NCBI GenBank assembly: GCA_002162955.1
Contig: MABD01000056.1
Span: forward strand, 1 to 64,000
Source of the DNA: Gammaproteobacteria bacterium 45_16_T64
Lineage (GTDB): Bacteria; Pseudomonadota; Gammaproteobacteria; Pseudomonadales; Ketobacteraceae
Length of the DNA stretch: 64,000 nt
Reading direction: 5' to 3'
The notes beneath the pieces are model-generated. The model did not search any database. It worked only from the letters and a program-made list of their open reading frames with translations, and was not told the DNA's origin. Below are positions 1-8,419 of this stretch, piece by piece. Within the stretch, counting starts at the first letter, position 1; each line of letters opens with the position of its first letter. The position numbers and the translations under genes are program-made.

Positions 1-213
1 ATGTCCAAGTGATTTTGCAGCCTCAAGCTCTTTTAGTATCTCATTAAGCAGCACCAAACCAGTTTTATCAAACTCGGAACCGTCTGTTGAATAGGAACTG
101 ACGTTCAAATATTCAAGAGCTTCAACTCTTGGATCATGTCCACTTAACCAAGCTATAATCAGAAAACCTAGCGGGATTAATATTAATAAAATTTTCTTAA
201 CTTTTTTTTCCAT
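1..213 (-). CDS. Partial membrane-anchored or secreted protein (N-terminus only)
   Basis: An open frame runs from an ATG at 213 leftwards off the window edge, giving 71 residues without a stop. The first residues are basic (MEKKVKK), followed by a hydrophobic stretch of about 17 residues ending near AWLSG, which is a signal peptide or N-terminal membrane anchor. The rest is polar and partly helical (LNEILKELEAAKSLGH). No family is recognised. The true 3' end lies outside the window. Confidence 0.6.
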   Translation of the reverse strand, partial: MEKKVKKILLILIPLGFLIIAWLSGHDPRVEALEYLNVSSYSTDGSEFDKTGLVLLNEILKELEAAKSLGH

Positions 214-724
214 GATAAAATTTTAACAGCTGATTCAGTAGTTGCGACTATATATAACCAAACGGTATATTACCACTTGGAATAATCTCCCACTTGCCAA
301 ACCCTCATTCTAATCAATAACTTAGCACTAACCACCTAGAATTCAAACCGCACGTTTTGTGTAAGCGACGGTATATAACGCAAATCCCCCCCCTAATACC
401 AGCCTATTATTTACAATAAAATCAACAACTTAAGACCACCCCACTACTTAGCCCGTATTTATATTACCTGCTTACACAAAAGTACGTGCAATTTCCAACC
501 AAGTCTTTGCATCAACGCTGATTATTTGCTCACGATAATGTGTATGAATACCGATGCAGTTAACCTTAACTTTGGAAGGATTTGCTCAGTTTTCCGGCTG
601 TCGATCTGGCCTACACGGTGCTCAGATCTCTTACCAAACAGATGGCGTAGCCTACCTATTCAACTGGCTTGAGTGTTAAGTATGGGTTACTATTTGCTCT
701 CATCTTAATTCATCATAGTGCCCA
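214..724. other. Intergenic region without a clear gene
   Basis: This 511-bp stretch lies between the divergent partial gene and the AraC-type gene. The only open frame of note is a 41-codon plus-strand ORF at 554-679 with no Shine-Dalgarno sequence, ending DGVAYLFNWLEC; it could be a gene remnant but cannot be assigned. It should hold the promoters for both flanking genes. No strong terminator or repeat was seen. Confidence 0.4.
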
Positions 725-1738
725 ATGAAGCCACCCAATTTACGATTGCCTGCGGTTATTTGTCGCTCATTACTGCAATCTGCAGCAGTTCATAGTCTCC
801 CTATCAGTGAGGTTCTTGGGTCCCTTCCTTACGATTTTTCAGAAACCAACAATGATGCCACCGTAGAGTTCAGTGCTTTATTTGAATTGGCAGAAGCGCT
901 TGTGGATATTGCTCCCTTCGATACCGTATTACCCTTTGTTAAAATTGTCAGTTACGAGAAAGTTGACGAATTTATGACCTTGATGGTTACCGGTAAATCC
1001 ATGCGAAGTTGCCTGGAGAATATATCTTCACTGATTGACACAATCTGGTCTCCAGGATTCACTGCGCAATATCATAGCTCACGGCAACACGATTACCTTC
1101 GCTGTGAAATGCAATCCCTATACCCAGAGAAGCAACAACAGTTTCTGCTTGAATTTGTGTTCGGAACATTTCTCCGGGTTGGCCCCCTGTTAACAGGGCA
1201 AGATAAGATCATTACCGAGGTTCACTTCACTGGTAATCCACTTTTTGAGCAGGAGTACGAGGAGGTATTTCAATGCCCCATATTATTTAATCAACAAACC
1301 AACCAACTCGTGCTACTCCCAAACATGGCAGATAGACCGCTAGCATCTCACTGCCCTCCACTGGAGCAAGATGCGCTCGATACACTTCGCAAAAAAATAG
1401 TTGATATGGCTCGTGGCGGTGGAGTCATCTCTCAGGTTATTCAGGTATTAAAACGCCAAAATAACCATCAGCCACAACATATCGATACCATCGCTGACGG
1501 GTTGGGTATGAGTGTGCGATCTCTACAACGAAAGCTCAAAGAGGCTGGAGCCACCTACTCTTCGGTTCGTGTAGAATTCCTAATCGAAGAGAGTAAAGCG
1601 CTATTACTCAGTACCAATCTCACTATGGACGCCATCGCCGAATCACTGGCGTTTTCCGATCGCGCGGCATTCTCCCGAGCATTCAAACGAATAGTGGGCG
1701 TATCCCCCTCTGAATTTCGCCTCCCCCCCTCTCACTAA
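725..1738 (+). CDS. AraC family transcriptional regulator (OruR/ArgR-like, arabinose-binding-like N-terminus)
   Basis: The 337-residue protein has the layout of AraC regulators with a large N-terminal ligand domain (roughly 20-200) and a C-terminal double helix-turn-helix (about 255-333). The first HTH contains IADGLGMSVRSLQRKL and the second ends in the family signature FSDRAAFSRAFKRIVGVSPSEFR-like segment. Members of this subgroup usually activate a neighbouring catabolic operon. The MBL hydrolase and SDR that follow on the same strand are the obvious targets, though no operator was identified. There is no clear Shine-Dalgarno sequence before the ATG, so the start is less certain than the domain call. 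Confidence 0.9.
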   Translation: MKPPNLRLPAVICRSLLQSAAVHSLPISEVLGSLPYDFSETNNDATVEFSALFELAEALVDIAPFDTVLPFVKIVSYEKVDEFMTLMVTGKSMRSCLENISSLIDTIWSPGFTAQYHSSRQHDYLRCEMQSLYPEKQQQFLLEFVFGTFLRVGPLLTGQDKIITEVHFTGNPLFEQEYEEVFQCPILFNQQTNQLVLLPNMADRPLASHCPPLEQDALDTLRKKIVDMARGGGVISQVIQVLKRQNNHQPQHIDTIADGLGMSVRSLQRKLKEAGATYSSVRVEFLIEESKALLLSTNLTMDAIAESLAFSDRAAFSRAFKRIVGVSPSEFRLPPSH

Positions 1739-1854
1739 CAATTGTCCAATATCGCAATTGGCGCATAGGATCACCTACCGTCGTTTTCCATCATAGCCCT
1801 ATGCTAAACCTTGATCTAAGATCTAGTCTTATTCATTAAGAGAGGGTATAGGGA

Positions 1855-2955
1855 ATGACAGCAAAAGAGAGCATATCAACGACCTCGAAAAGCGCACTAG
1901 AGTCATTGGGCATATCGGTAATTGAGGACTTTATCGGTGCTAGGACAAGCCCTCGCCCAGAGGAAAGGTTAGAAGAGGTACGCCAGCGAGCCCAGCAATT
2001 TCGCAAACGCCTACTTGCAGGAACACCGGTCGACTATTTTCAGTCCGTCGATATCGTATCGGCACCCTACCCTACTAAGTATGCTTATCTCAACGCTGTT
2101 AAATCCGTAGTACCGTTTATTTTTCTCGGTAATAGAGCCTTTATCATTCAGTTTCAGACCAGCCAGGGCAAAAAAACCCTGCTATTTGGCCCCGCCGATG
2201 TAGAGGGCAATACCAAGACCCCATTCTTCAAACTGTTAACGGATAAGTTGGGGCGCATTGGTGAACTGACAAAAGAGCGCCTACTGCCTTTTTACAGCTC
2301 GGTGGAAGTGGAATTAGCCAACGCAGGAATCTCTCCCGAGTCTATTGACTATATTTCTTACGATCACCTTCACACCCAAGAGTTACGTAAATGGATGGGG
2401 ACCAGCACAACCCCCGCCTATTTTCCCAATGCAAAGTTATTGGTGATGCGACAAGAGTGGGAATCGGCTCAAGGATTATTGGTTACCCAAAAGAAATGGT
2501 ATTGCCCAGAGGGTACACGGGATATCCCGCTGGATCGGGTTATCCTATTGGATAATAGCGTAATGCTCGGTGACGGTGTTGCGCTAGTGCAAACCCCAGG
2601 TCATACCGAGGGTAATCACTCACTGGTTGTTCATGTAAATAATCAAATTTATGTTTCAAGTGAAAATGGTATGAGCGTGGACAGCTATGCGCCGCTACAA
2701 TCACAAATACCCGGCGTTAAAAAATACGCAGAACAATTTAATATGGAGGTGATTCTTAACGGCAACACGTTAGAGAATAGCATCGACCAATATATTTCGA
2801 TGGTGATGGAAAAAACCATCGCGGGACCTAATCCAGATCATCCTGAATTCTTTAATGTGATCTCCTCCTCAGAACAAGCTCATGCTTGGCATACCAGGAC
2901 CGTTAATCCCGCCTTTCGATTTGATCAAATGAAAATTGGCCACTATCAAGCCTAA
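1855..2955 (+). CDS. MBL-fold metallohydrolase
   Basis: The 366-residue protein carries a metallo-beta-lactamase-type metal site: YDHLHTQE with His171 and His173 (the usual HxHxDH motif, with Glu176 where Asp-His is normal), and TPGHTEGNHSL with His250. These point to a hydrolase related to lactonases and quorum-quenching enzymes; the substrate is unknown. A typical C-terminal metal-binding His was not located. It follows the AraC gene by about 115 bp and its stop is 10 bp before the SDR start, so the two enzymes are probably cotranscribed. No signal peptide is seen, so it is probably cytoplasmic. Confidence 0.82.
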   Translation: MTAKESISTTSKSALESLGISVIEDFIGARTSPRPEERLEEVRQRAQQFRKRLLAGTPVDYFQSVDIVSAPYPTKYAYLNAVKSVVPFIFLGNRAFIIQFQTSQGKKTLLFGPADVEGNTKTPFFKLLTDKLGRIGELTKERLLPFYSSVEVELANAGISPESIDYISYDHLHTQELRKWMGTSTTPAYFPNAKLLVMRQEWESAQGLLVTQKKWYCPEGTRDIPLDRVILLDNSVMLGDGVALVQTPGHTEGNHSLVVHVNNQIYVSSENGMSVDSYAPLQSQIPGVKKYAEQFNMEVILNGNTLENSIDQYISMVMEKTIAGPNPDHPEFFNVISSSEQAHAWHTRTVNPAFRFDQMKIGHYQA

Positions 2956-2965
2956 GGAGAGATCG

Positions 2966-3826
2966 ATGAATAATAAAACAGTATGGATAACAGGGGCCGC
3001 CAGCGGTGTGGGTCGACACTTGGTAGGAGCGTTTGCCAAGCGCGGCTACTTTGTTTTTGCCTGTGATATAAACGCCGACGCATTAATCTCTGCCAATCAG
3101 GATGACCATTGGTCATCGGATAGCGTGCTTTGTCATATCATGGACATCTGTGACCATTCCCAATGGATCGAGGCACAGAAAGTCCTCGCATCGCAACGCT
3201 CCTCCTTGGATATCATGCTTAATATTGCGGGTTATCTTAACCCTGGATTTCCAACGGAACTAACTGATCTGGATATCAGTAGGCATCTCGACATTAACGT
3301 CAAAGGTTTAATGTTTGGGTGTCAAACCGCAGCCCATTGGATGCTAGAAAAACAAACAGGTCACATCATTAATTTTTGCTCCCTTGCATCATTACTGCCT
3401 GCACCAGGAATTGCAGCCTACAGTGCATCGAAATTTGCCGTTAGGGGTTACTCAACGTCGTTAGCGGCACAACTCGTTGAACACAATATAGCGGTAAGCT
3501 TATTGTGCCCCGATGCCATCGCAACACCGATGCTTGATTTGCAAACCCAACATGAATCTGCCGCACTGACGTTCTCCAGTGGCAAAGAGCTTTCAACCGC
3601 TGATATTGAGGATGCTATTTTCTCAGAGGTTCTAAAAAAACGCCCTTTCGAACTGATTATCTGCAAGAACACATCCATTAAGATTATGGCGAAGCTGTTT
3701 CTAGCGAACCCCGATCTGTTCATTAAGGCGAATAGCAACCCGGTATTCAAAAACTATATGCTGAAAAAAGCCAAGAAGAACCAACAACGCTATCTACGTG
3801 AAATGGCTTCGCAAAAAAACAGATAG
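2966..3826 (+). CDS. Short-chain dehydrogenase/reductase
   Basis: The start is placed at 2966 because an AAGGAGA Shine-Dalgarno sequence (2954-2960) precedes it; a longer in-frame start at 2936 would overlap the upstream gene. The 286-residue product has the SDR cofactor motif TGAASGVG (residues 9-16), the NIAG structural motif and a YSASK active-site motif near residue 152. It should be an NAD(P)-dependent alcohol/ketone oxidoreductase. A basic C-terminal tail (KKAKKNQQR) follows the Rossmann domain. It probably forms an operon with the preceding MBL hydrolase, and the substrate is unknown. Confidence 0.88.
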   Translation: MNNKTVWITGAASGVGRHLVGAFAKRGYFVFACDINADALISANQDDHWSSDSVLCHIMDICDHSQWIEAQKVLASQRSSLDIMLNIAGYLNPGFPTELTDLDISRHLDINVKGLMFGCQTAAHWMLEKQTGHIINFCSLASLLPAPGIAAYSASKFAVRGYSTSLAAQLVEHNIAVSLLCPDAIATPMLDLQTQHESAALTFSSGKELSTADIEDAIFSEVLKKRPFELIICKNTSIKIMAKLFLANPDLFIKANSNPVFKNYMLKKAKKNQQRYLREMASQKNR

Positions 3827-4037
3827 CAAAATAGTATTTTCAAAATGCGAGGTGAAAATCAGGATATATCATCGCGAATTGCTAAATCACGCCCGTAAAT
3901 AAGCCTATTTACTATAAAAACCTCTCACCTTATTCCCAATGGAGATAAAAAGCATCGTTTTTTGCCATTTTCAGAGGTTTTGTGATGTTGGCATGGATGG
4001 TGCAACTTCCTAACTATCTTATTAGGAGTTTATCATT

Positions 4038-4214
4038 ATGAAATACATTACCTTTGCTTTATGTCTAGTATTTACAGGGTCAGCCATTGCGTTAACGTTC
4101 AACTTTGACAATAACGGAAGCAACAAACCGTATTTCCTTACCATGTCCAATGATCAATCAAACATAGCCAAAGAAGAAATCAGAGCAACCGTTTCCAATG
4201 TTCTGATTTCTTAA
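4038..4214 (+). CDS. Small secreted protein, 58 residues
   Basis: ATG at 4038 follows an AGGAG Shine-Dalgarno sequence (4023-4027). The predicted product starts with a clear signal peptide (MKYITFALCLVFTGSAIA) and leaves a mature peptide of about 40 polar residues rich in Asn and Ser. A hairpin with a T run (4221-4255) follows immediately, which supports a short independent transcript. No family is recognised. Confidence 0.6.
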   Translation: MKYITFALCLVFTGSAIALTFNFDNNGSNKPYFLTMSNDQSNIAKEEIRATVSNVLIS

Positions 4215-4220
4215 AATCCC

Positions 4221-4255
4221 CACAGATCGAAAATGGGTCAATCTGTGAGTTTTTT
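4221..4255 (+). terminator. Rho-independent terminator
   Basis: CACAGAT (4221-4227) pairs with ATCTGTG (4241-4247) and is followed by AG and six T residues. It lies 6 bp after the stop of the small secreted protein and overlaps the 3' end of the convergent subtilisin-like gene. Confidence 0.7.
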
Positions 4256-5770
4256 CACTTCGATAAAGGCGTCATATATATCAATCTTTCCCCAGCCAAA
4301 TATCGAATCTTTTTTCCCGTTCTTTTTATAATAACTACTTGATCGAACTAATATATCAATAATTTGATCTCTTTTTAGAGAGGGATTATAAGACCACAAG
4401 AGCCCTATCATACCTGCCGTAGTCGACACTGATTGTGAAGAATCCTTCGTATGATCAACCACAAAATCGATTTCTTCTCCACCATGGGCGATTTCTCCTA
4501 ATATGAATTCACCATCATTGTCCTGTGTGTGTCTAATCCCGGTAGTGGTAATAGTAGATGCCAAATTTGCGGGAAACACTACTTGTACAACATCTCGAAG
4601 ATAGGGCATTGACGTACCACCTGCGGACACAAAGATCTTATCTCTCGCATTAAAATACGCAATCGCTCTTTCTATTTCATGAACATGCACCACAGTCCCC
4701 ATAGAGCTACTGATAACACGAATTGATGGGTCCTCTGCCAGTGCCAATATTGCATCCACTACACCTTGAAACTGCACGGGAATAAACCAAAAAACAAACG
4801 GGGAGGCTCGCACAGATTTGATATTAATATTAGGAGCCGTAGTATAAACAAGCTTCGTCTGTATTGTGCCATGATTGAACATTCCCCCCAGCAATGGCAT
4901 TAATCCAAACAGGTCATAGGTTCTAGGATAAGGGCCGTCGGGTTGATCAGCAGCAAACGATCGAACGTAACCTTCAACATCAAAATTTCCGTCTCCTTCC
5001 GAGAGATAATCAACGTGATCTTCAAATACACCGTTATCGATTATCGCAACGCCAACGGTTGGAGCACCATAAAAACCGAACTCCTCATATATCCGGTTTA
5101 AGCCATGACGCTCCAATCTATCGGCAATCGTCTCATCTATTTGGCGAATATATTCAACGTACGTTAGTTCGTAATCAGTTTCATCATACAACCCAGGATT
5201 AAATAGCTCTTCATCGTTTAACTGATCTCCACTAACTCTATCTTGTCCAGAACTTCGCATGACAGCCGCTCGGTACTGCATTTCCAATACATCTTCAAAC
5301 AACTCCTCCTCCGATACGGGAGTGACATACTTTGCTTCTACAAACTCGACCGCTACCAATGACCTGATCGAACCTAATACGCTACAATCGACCATTTCTA
5401 GATTGAGGATGCTGAGTCTTTCTTCTCTTCCCACAACAATTACAGCATCGCCATATCGCTGTGCTATTTCAACCTCTAACGCGTCGAGTACTTTCTTGTT
5501 CTTCGGTACATCCAGTGGATCAAAGGAGACGCCAACAGATACGAGATTATTGTTAGCACTGATGGAAGAACAAATAAAAGCATCGGTTTGCTTGTTCCAA
5601 TCATACATAAATTTGAGTTCATCAAAGGGATTTTTGATAGTACTAGCGGATGTACTGCGCGATGCATCATCCGAGTTATTGCTGGAATCCCAGGGGGTAT
5701 TACATCCCGTTGGAAAAAAACTAATACATAACAGCGGAATACAACGAAGGAGCACTTTAGTTGTAGACAT
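4238..5770 (-). CDS. Subtilisin-like (S8) serine protease, lipoprotein-like, degenerate active site
   Basis: This 510-residue protein begins with a signal peptide ending in PTGC (Cys23), an imperfect lipobox. A unique region of about 200 residues precedes an S8-like domain. Asp245 (AIIDNGV) and His300 (FNHGTIQT) match the catalytic Asp and His blocks. The serine block reads DSSQSVSTTAGMIGLLWS, aligning with the usual GTSMAxPxVAG so that Ser445 is retained but the conserved Gly-Thr and Pro are lost. The oxyanion Asn block reads SAGGT, with Gly in place of Asn. It may be a weak or inactive protease, or a divergent self-processing one. It is transcribed alone, convergent with the small secreted gene. 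Confidence 0.75.
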   Translation of the reverse strand: MSTTKVLLRCIPLLCISFFPTGCNTPWDSSNNSDDASRSTSASTIKNPFDELKFMYDWNKQTDAFICSSISANNNLVSVGVSFDPLDVPKNKKVLDALEVEIAQRYGDAVIVVGREERLSILNLEMVDCSVLGSIRSLVAVEFVEAKYVTPVSEEELFEDVLEMQYRAAVMRSSGQDRVSGDQLNDEELFNPGLYDETDYELTYVEYIRQIDETIADRLERHGLNRIYEEFGFYGAPTVGVAIIDNGVFEDHVDYLSEGDGNFDVEGYVRSFAADQPDGPYPRTYDLFGLMPLLGGMFNHGTIQTKLVYTTAPNINIKSVRASPFVFWFIPVQFQGVVDAILALAEDPSIRVISSSMGTVVHVHEIERAIAYFNARDKIFVSAGGTSMPYLRDVVQVVFPANLASTITTTGIRHTQDNDGEFILGEIAHGGEEIDFVVDHTKDSSQSVSTTAGMIGLLWSYNPSLKRDQIIDILVRSSSYYKKNGKKDSIFGWGKIDIYDAFIEVKKLTD

Positions 5771-5945
5771 ATCGGTTTCACTTTTTTATTATTTTATTGT
5801 GAAACCCGACGTTACCAAAGAGAAAAAATATAACCTTGACCGAACACGCCAAAAATACACGATATAAATGTAAATATGGCGCACCACTATCTTAGGTATT
5901 AACACCACTAATCCATAAGAAATAGCGCCAACTAAACCAAGGGTA

Positions 5946-6278
5946 TTACGCGAAAAGAATTAAGAGCGCTACAGAACCGAACAGCAAGCCGATCATCAGG
6001 CCCAGCAGCACCCGAATACTTTTTCTAAAATCTCGCCGCGATGCATTGATTGATGTAATTGTGACGATATCGGCGTCATTGACATCCTTCACCAAAAATC
6101 GCTCATGTAGAAATAGAATTTTTAGCCATACAATCAATGAGTAACGTTGAATAAGTGTGCTAGGCGATAATTTCAACAAGCGATAAATCAATCGCCCAGC
6201 ATGATACAACACATAGGGAATAACAATAACCAACGCGATATCCATCAGGTCAATTCCCTCTAACAATGAATCCAGCAT
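5946..6278 (-). CDS. Small inner-membrane protein
   Basis: The start is set at the ATG at 6278, which overlaps the upstream stop as TAATG, typical of translational coupling; an alternative start lies at 6290. The 110-residue product has two hydrophobic segments, one near the N-terminus (IALVIVIPYVLYHAG) and one at the C-terminus (VLLGLMIGLLFGSVALLILF), separated by a basic region. It is the last gene of a four-gene minus-strand run. No family is recognised. Confidence 0.65.
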   Translation of the reverse strand: MLDSLLEGIDLMDIALVIVIPYVLYHAGRLIYRLLKLSPSTLIQRYSLIVWLKILFLHERFLVKDVNDADIVTITSINASRRDFRKSIRVLLGLMIGLLFGSVALLILFA

Positions 6279-6526
6279 TAATCCATACACTCCGGTGCTT
6301 CTACATCGACTTCGTTACCGCCGGATACATCATCCAATTCGATCATATCCAAATCGATGGGTAGGGATTCTATGAGCTCAGGTAACTCCGGTGTATCTGG
6401 GATATCTGTAGGGATTTCCATTTTGTGGCCAGTCCCTCCCATACCACCTTCCTCTTCTTCATCGTCTTGAATACCCATGGCCATCACCAAAGGCAAAAAT
6501 ACGATTAGCCAGCGCAATCTACCCAT
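6278..6526 (-). CDS. Small acidic exported protein
   Basis: The likely start is the ATG at 6526, overlapping the end of the DUF6502 gene by 8 bp; the longer open frame from 6610 would overlap it much more. The 82-residue product has a short signal peptide (MGRLRWLIVFLPLVMAMG), then a very acidic run (DDEEEEGG) and repeated Asp/Glu/Pro-rich segments ending EAPECMD. It is coupled on both sides to its neighbours. Function is unknown; an envelope location is inferred from the signal peptide. Confidence 0.6.
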   Translation of the reverse strand: MGRLRWLIVFLPLVMAMGIQDDEEEEGGMGGTGHKMEIPTDIPDTPELPELIESLPIDLDMIELDDVSGGNEVDVEAPECMD

Positions 6527-7385
6527 TGTGCTCACCTCGCCTTTTGCTCTCCACCCAAAAATACGAACCAAAATTGATTCTATGGGTGGCGTCTTTGTCA
6601 CCCCGATCAAGCTTTTGTAGTTCGTTAGCTTTTTTGTTCACCACTTTTAAGGTTTCCATACCTTTATCTTCAATTAGTTTTTCGATAATGCCAATAGACT
6701 CAGTAGTTAGCTTATTGTAGAAAACACTACGATCAAATTGTGGCGGCTTGCCGCCTGCCAGATTATGGCTGCCAGCAGAAATATGATCGTGTAAATTTTT
6801 TCCAAAAAAGAAGGCTTTTTCATCAAAACCCGTTTCTGTCACAAAGGCTTCAGATTGCAACACAAGAAATCCTTCGTCATTAAAGTTCACGAGACCATGA
6901 TGTAACCAATCTTCCAACACCACCTTTACCCGCAGGTCTTGCTTGCTAACGGAGTTCACTAATGTATCAAAACCAACGTCCTCTCCTTTTGACGATTTGG
7001 GCAATATTTTTGGAGTTCCTTCATCGAGAAAACGAGGGTCCGTTACCCACGTAGTCAACATTTGAGTACCCACCGATAGGTTTTCTGGCATCACCAATGA
7101 GGCATCCAATGGCACCCGTAAGCGTTTGACTTCTCGTCGGTGAATGCCCGTCAACATACTAATCCTAGAATCGGTTTGCTCTGTGCCATCCACTTGAAAC
7201 TCTTGTTCTGCGACGTTAACGTAAATCGATTTTAATAGCTGGCTAATATAGGTGTGATTGATTTGATGACGAATAAACAGTTTCACCAAGGGTCGAAAAA
7301 TCACTACCAGAGCATTGATCAATGATTCTGGTGGACCTGCATCTCTAGCACTACGTTGCTTTTTTGGCTGATGGGATTTAGCCAT
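6519..7385 (-). CDS. DUF6502 family protein
   Basis: The product (288 residues from the ATG at 7385; a GTG at 7400 is possible) contains the conserved N-terminal block with LVKLFIRHQINHTYISQLL, typical of DUF6502 proteins, which are small proteins of unknown role with a helix-turn-helix-like N-terminus. The IHRREVKRLR segment may be a DNA- or RNA-binding helix. The gene sits 30 bp after the outer-membrane protein gene and overlaps the next small gene, so the four genes look like one operon. Function is not known. Confidence 0.75.
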   Translation of the reverse strand: MAKSHQPKKQRSARDAGPPESLINALVVIFRPLVKLFIRHQINHTYISQLLKSIYVNVAEQEFQVDGTEQTDSRISMLTGIHRREVKRLRVPLDASLVMPENLSVGTQMLTTWVTDPRFLDEGTPKILPKSSKGEDVGFDTLVNSVSKQDLRVKVVLEDWLHHGLVNFNDEGFLVLQSEAFVTETGFDEKAFFFGKNLHDHISAGSHNLAGGKPPQFDRSVFYNKLTTESIGIIEKLIEDKGMETLKVVNKKANELQKLDRGDKDATHRINFGSYFWVESKRRGEHNG

Positions 7386-7415
7386 AACTGAATATCTCAC
7401 ACTGTCTTAGATTCA

Positions 7416-8225
7416 TTAGAACGAATACCGCCATTGAGTACTGAGTCCCCAGTCTGGGCTGCTATCGGATAAACCGTTTACCAGCAGCAATGTCATACGA
7501 TTCTGTTTATCTAACGTATGGTTAAGGAATACCTGCAATTCTCGAATTGGATCCTTATGTTCTTGAGAGGCTTCACGTATTTTCATATTTAGCCCCATGG
7601 TATTTGCGCTATTGAGCGGTATAAAGCCCCCAATAATTAACTGTGCGGTATCGTTTAGCTTTACGTTACTTGGTTCACCGCGAAACTTATAACCCAGATC
7701 CAATACGCCCCACCAATCAGGAAAGCGCCAATAACTTCCCACCCGAAATCCCACATCTTGTTTGCCAGTGCCTAAACTCTTGTCACTGTCGGCCGTGGGG
7801 ATTTTAAATTTGGCTGATACATCAACAATCACTCTCGACTGCTTATCAGGTTTAAATCGATACTTTGCACTCAACGTCGTATCCGCCACGCCGGATTCAC
7901 GCAGCGATACCAATGCGTCATGGTCATGAGTATCACAGCCGCAGCCCTGGCCATTGGCATCGTGTAATTCTGCATTGGTGATACCCCGATATCCGTCTAA
8001 CCAGAGGTAACCGCTGGACACCTTAAAGCGCCACCCATCTGCTGCATAGGATAACGAGACAGGCATCATATGAATGCGTGTATCTTGGTCTTTGCCATAG
8101 TCACCGGTTGCGCTGAAAGTACCCGCGCTAATTGCCCACGATGCCCCTGCTGTATTCACCATGAGTATCGATACAATGGCGCAACATAGCGCTAAGCCTT
8201 TGTTTTTACACTGTTTTAGATTCAT
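7416..8225 (-). CDS. Outer-membrane beta-barrel protein, transporter-like
   Basis: The 269-residue protein has a signal peptide of about 28 residues ending NTAGAS, then alternating polar/hydrophobic strands typical of a beta-barrel, and ends in WRYSF with a terminal Phe, the usual BAM recognition signature. It resembles small outer-membrane proteins of the phenol/solvent-transporter type. A CGCDTHDHD segment near residue 100 could bind a metal, perhaps as an extracellular loop. It is the first gene of the run leading into the DUF6502 gene. The cargo is unknown. Confidence 0.72.
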   Translation of the reverse strand: MNLKQCKNKGLALCCAIVSILMVNTAGASWAISAGTFSATGDYGKDQDTRIHMMPVSLSYAADGWRFKVSSGYLWLDGYRGITNAELHDANGQGCGCDTHDHDALVSLRESGVADTTLSAKYRFKPDKQSRVIVDVSAKFKIPTADSDKSLGTGKQDVGFRVGSYWRFPDWWGVLDLGYKFRGEPSNVKLNDTAQLIIGGFIPLNSANTMGLNMKIREASQEHKDPIRELQVFLNHTLDKQNRMTLLLVNGLSDSSPDWGLSTQWRYSF

Positions 8226-8370
8226 CTAGCGCCTAATTATTCGTACCTATTGATAACGACAAAGGACAGTGCAGTGGACAGTGCCGTCTATCACATTCTT
8301 GAGACCTTTATCTGATATTAACTCAGATCACCATTGACGCGGGACTTTTTTCCGCATATTTTTATAGATA

Positions 8371-8391
8371 GTGCGGAAAATTATCCCGCAC
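8371..8391. promoter_or_regulatory. Inverted repeat in divergent promoter region
   Basis: GTGCGG (8371-8376) and CCGCAC (8386-8391) form a 6-bp inverted repeat with a 9-bp AT-rich spacer, about 30 bp before the beta-propeller gene. A second GC-rich half pair (GCGGGA/TCCGC) lies just upstream at about 8340-8354. They could be operators for the divergent outer-membrane and beta-propeller genes. Confidence 0.3.
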
Positions 8392-8419
8392 ATTGTTTTT
8401 CACTCAAAGGAGATAGATC

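Noticed and set aside
554-679. 41-codon plus-strand ORF in the first intergenic region as a gene
   Set aside because: No ribosome-binding site and no recognisable family; kept only as a possible remnant.
5259-5867. 202-residue plus-strand frame opposite the subtilisin-like gene
   Set aside because: It is a low-complexity Ser/Thr-rich shadow of the minus-strand coding frame and has no ribosome-binding site or domain.
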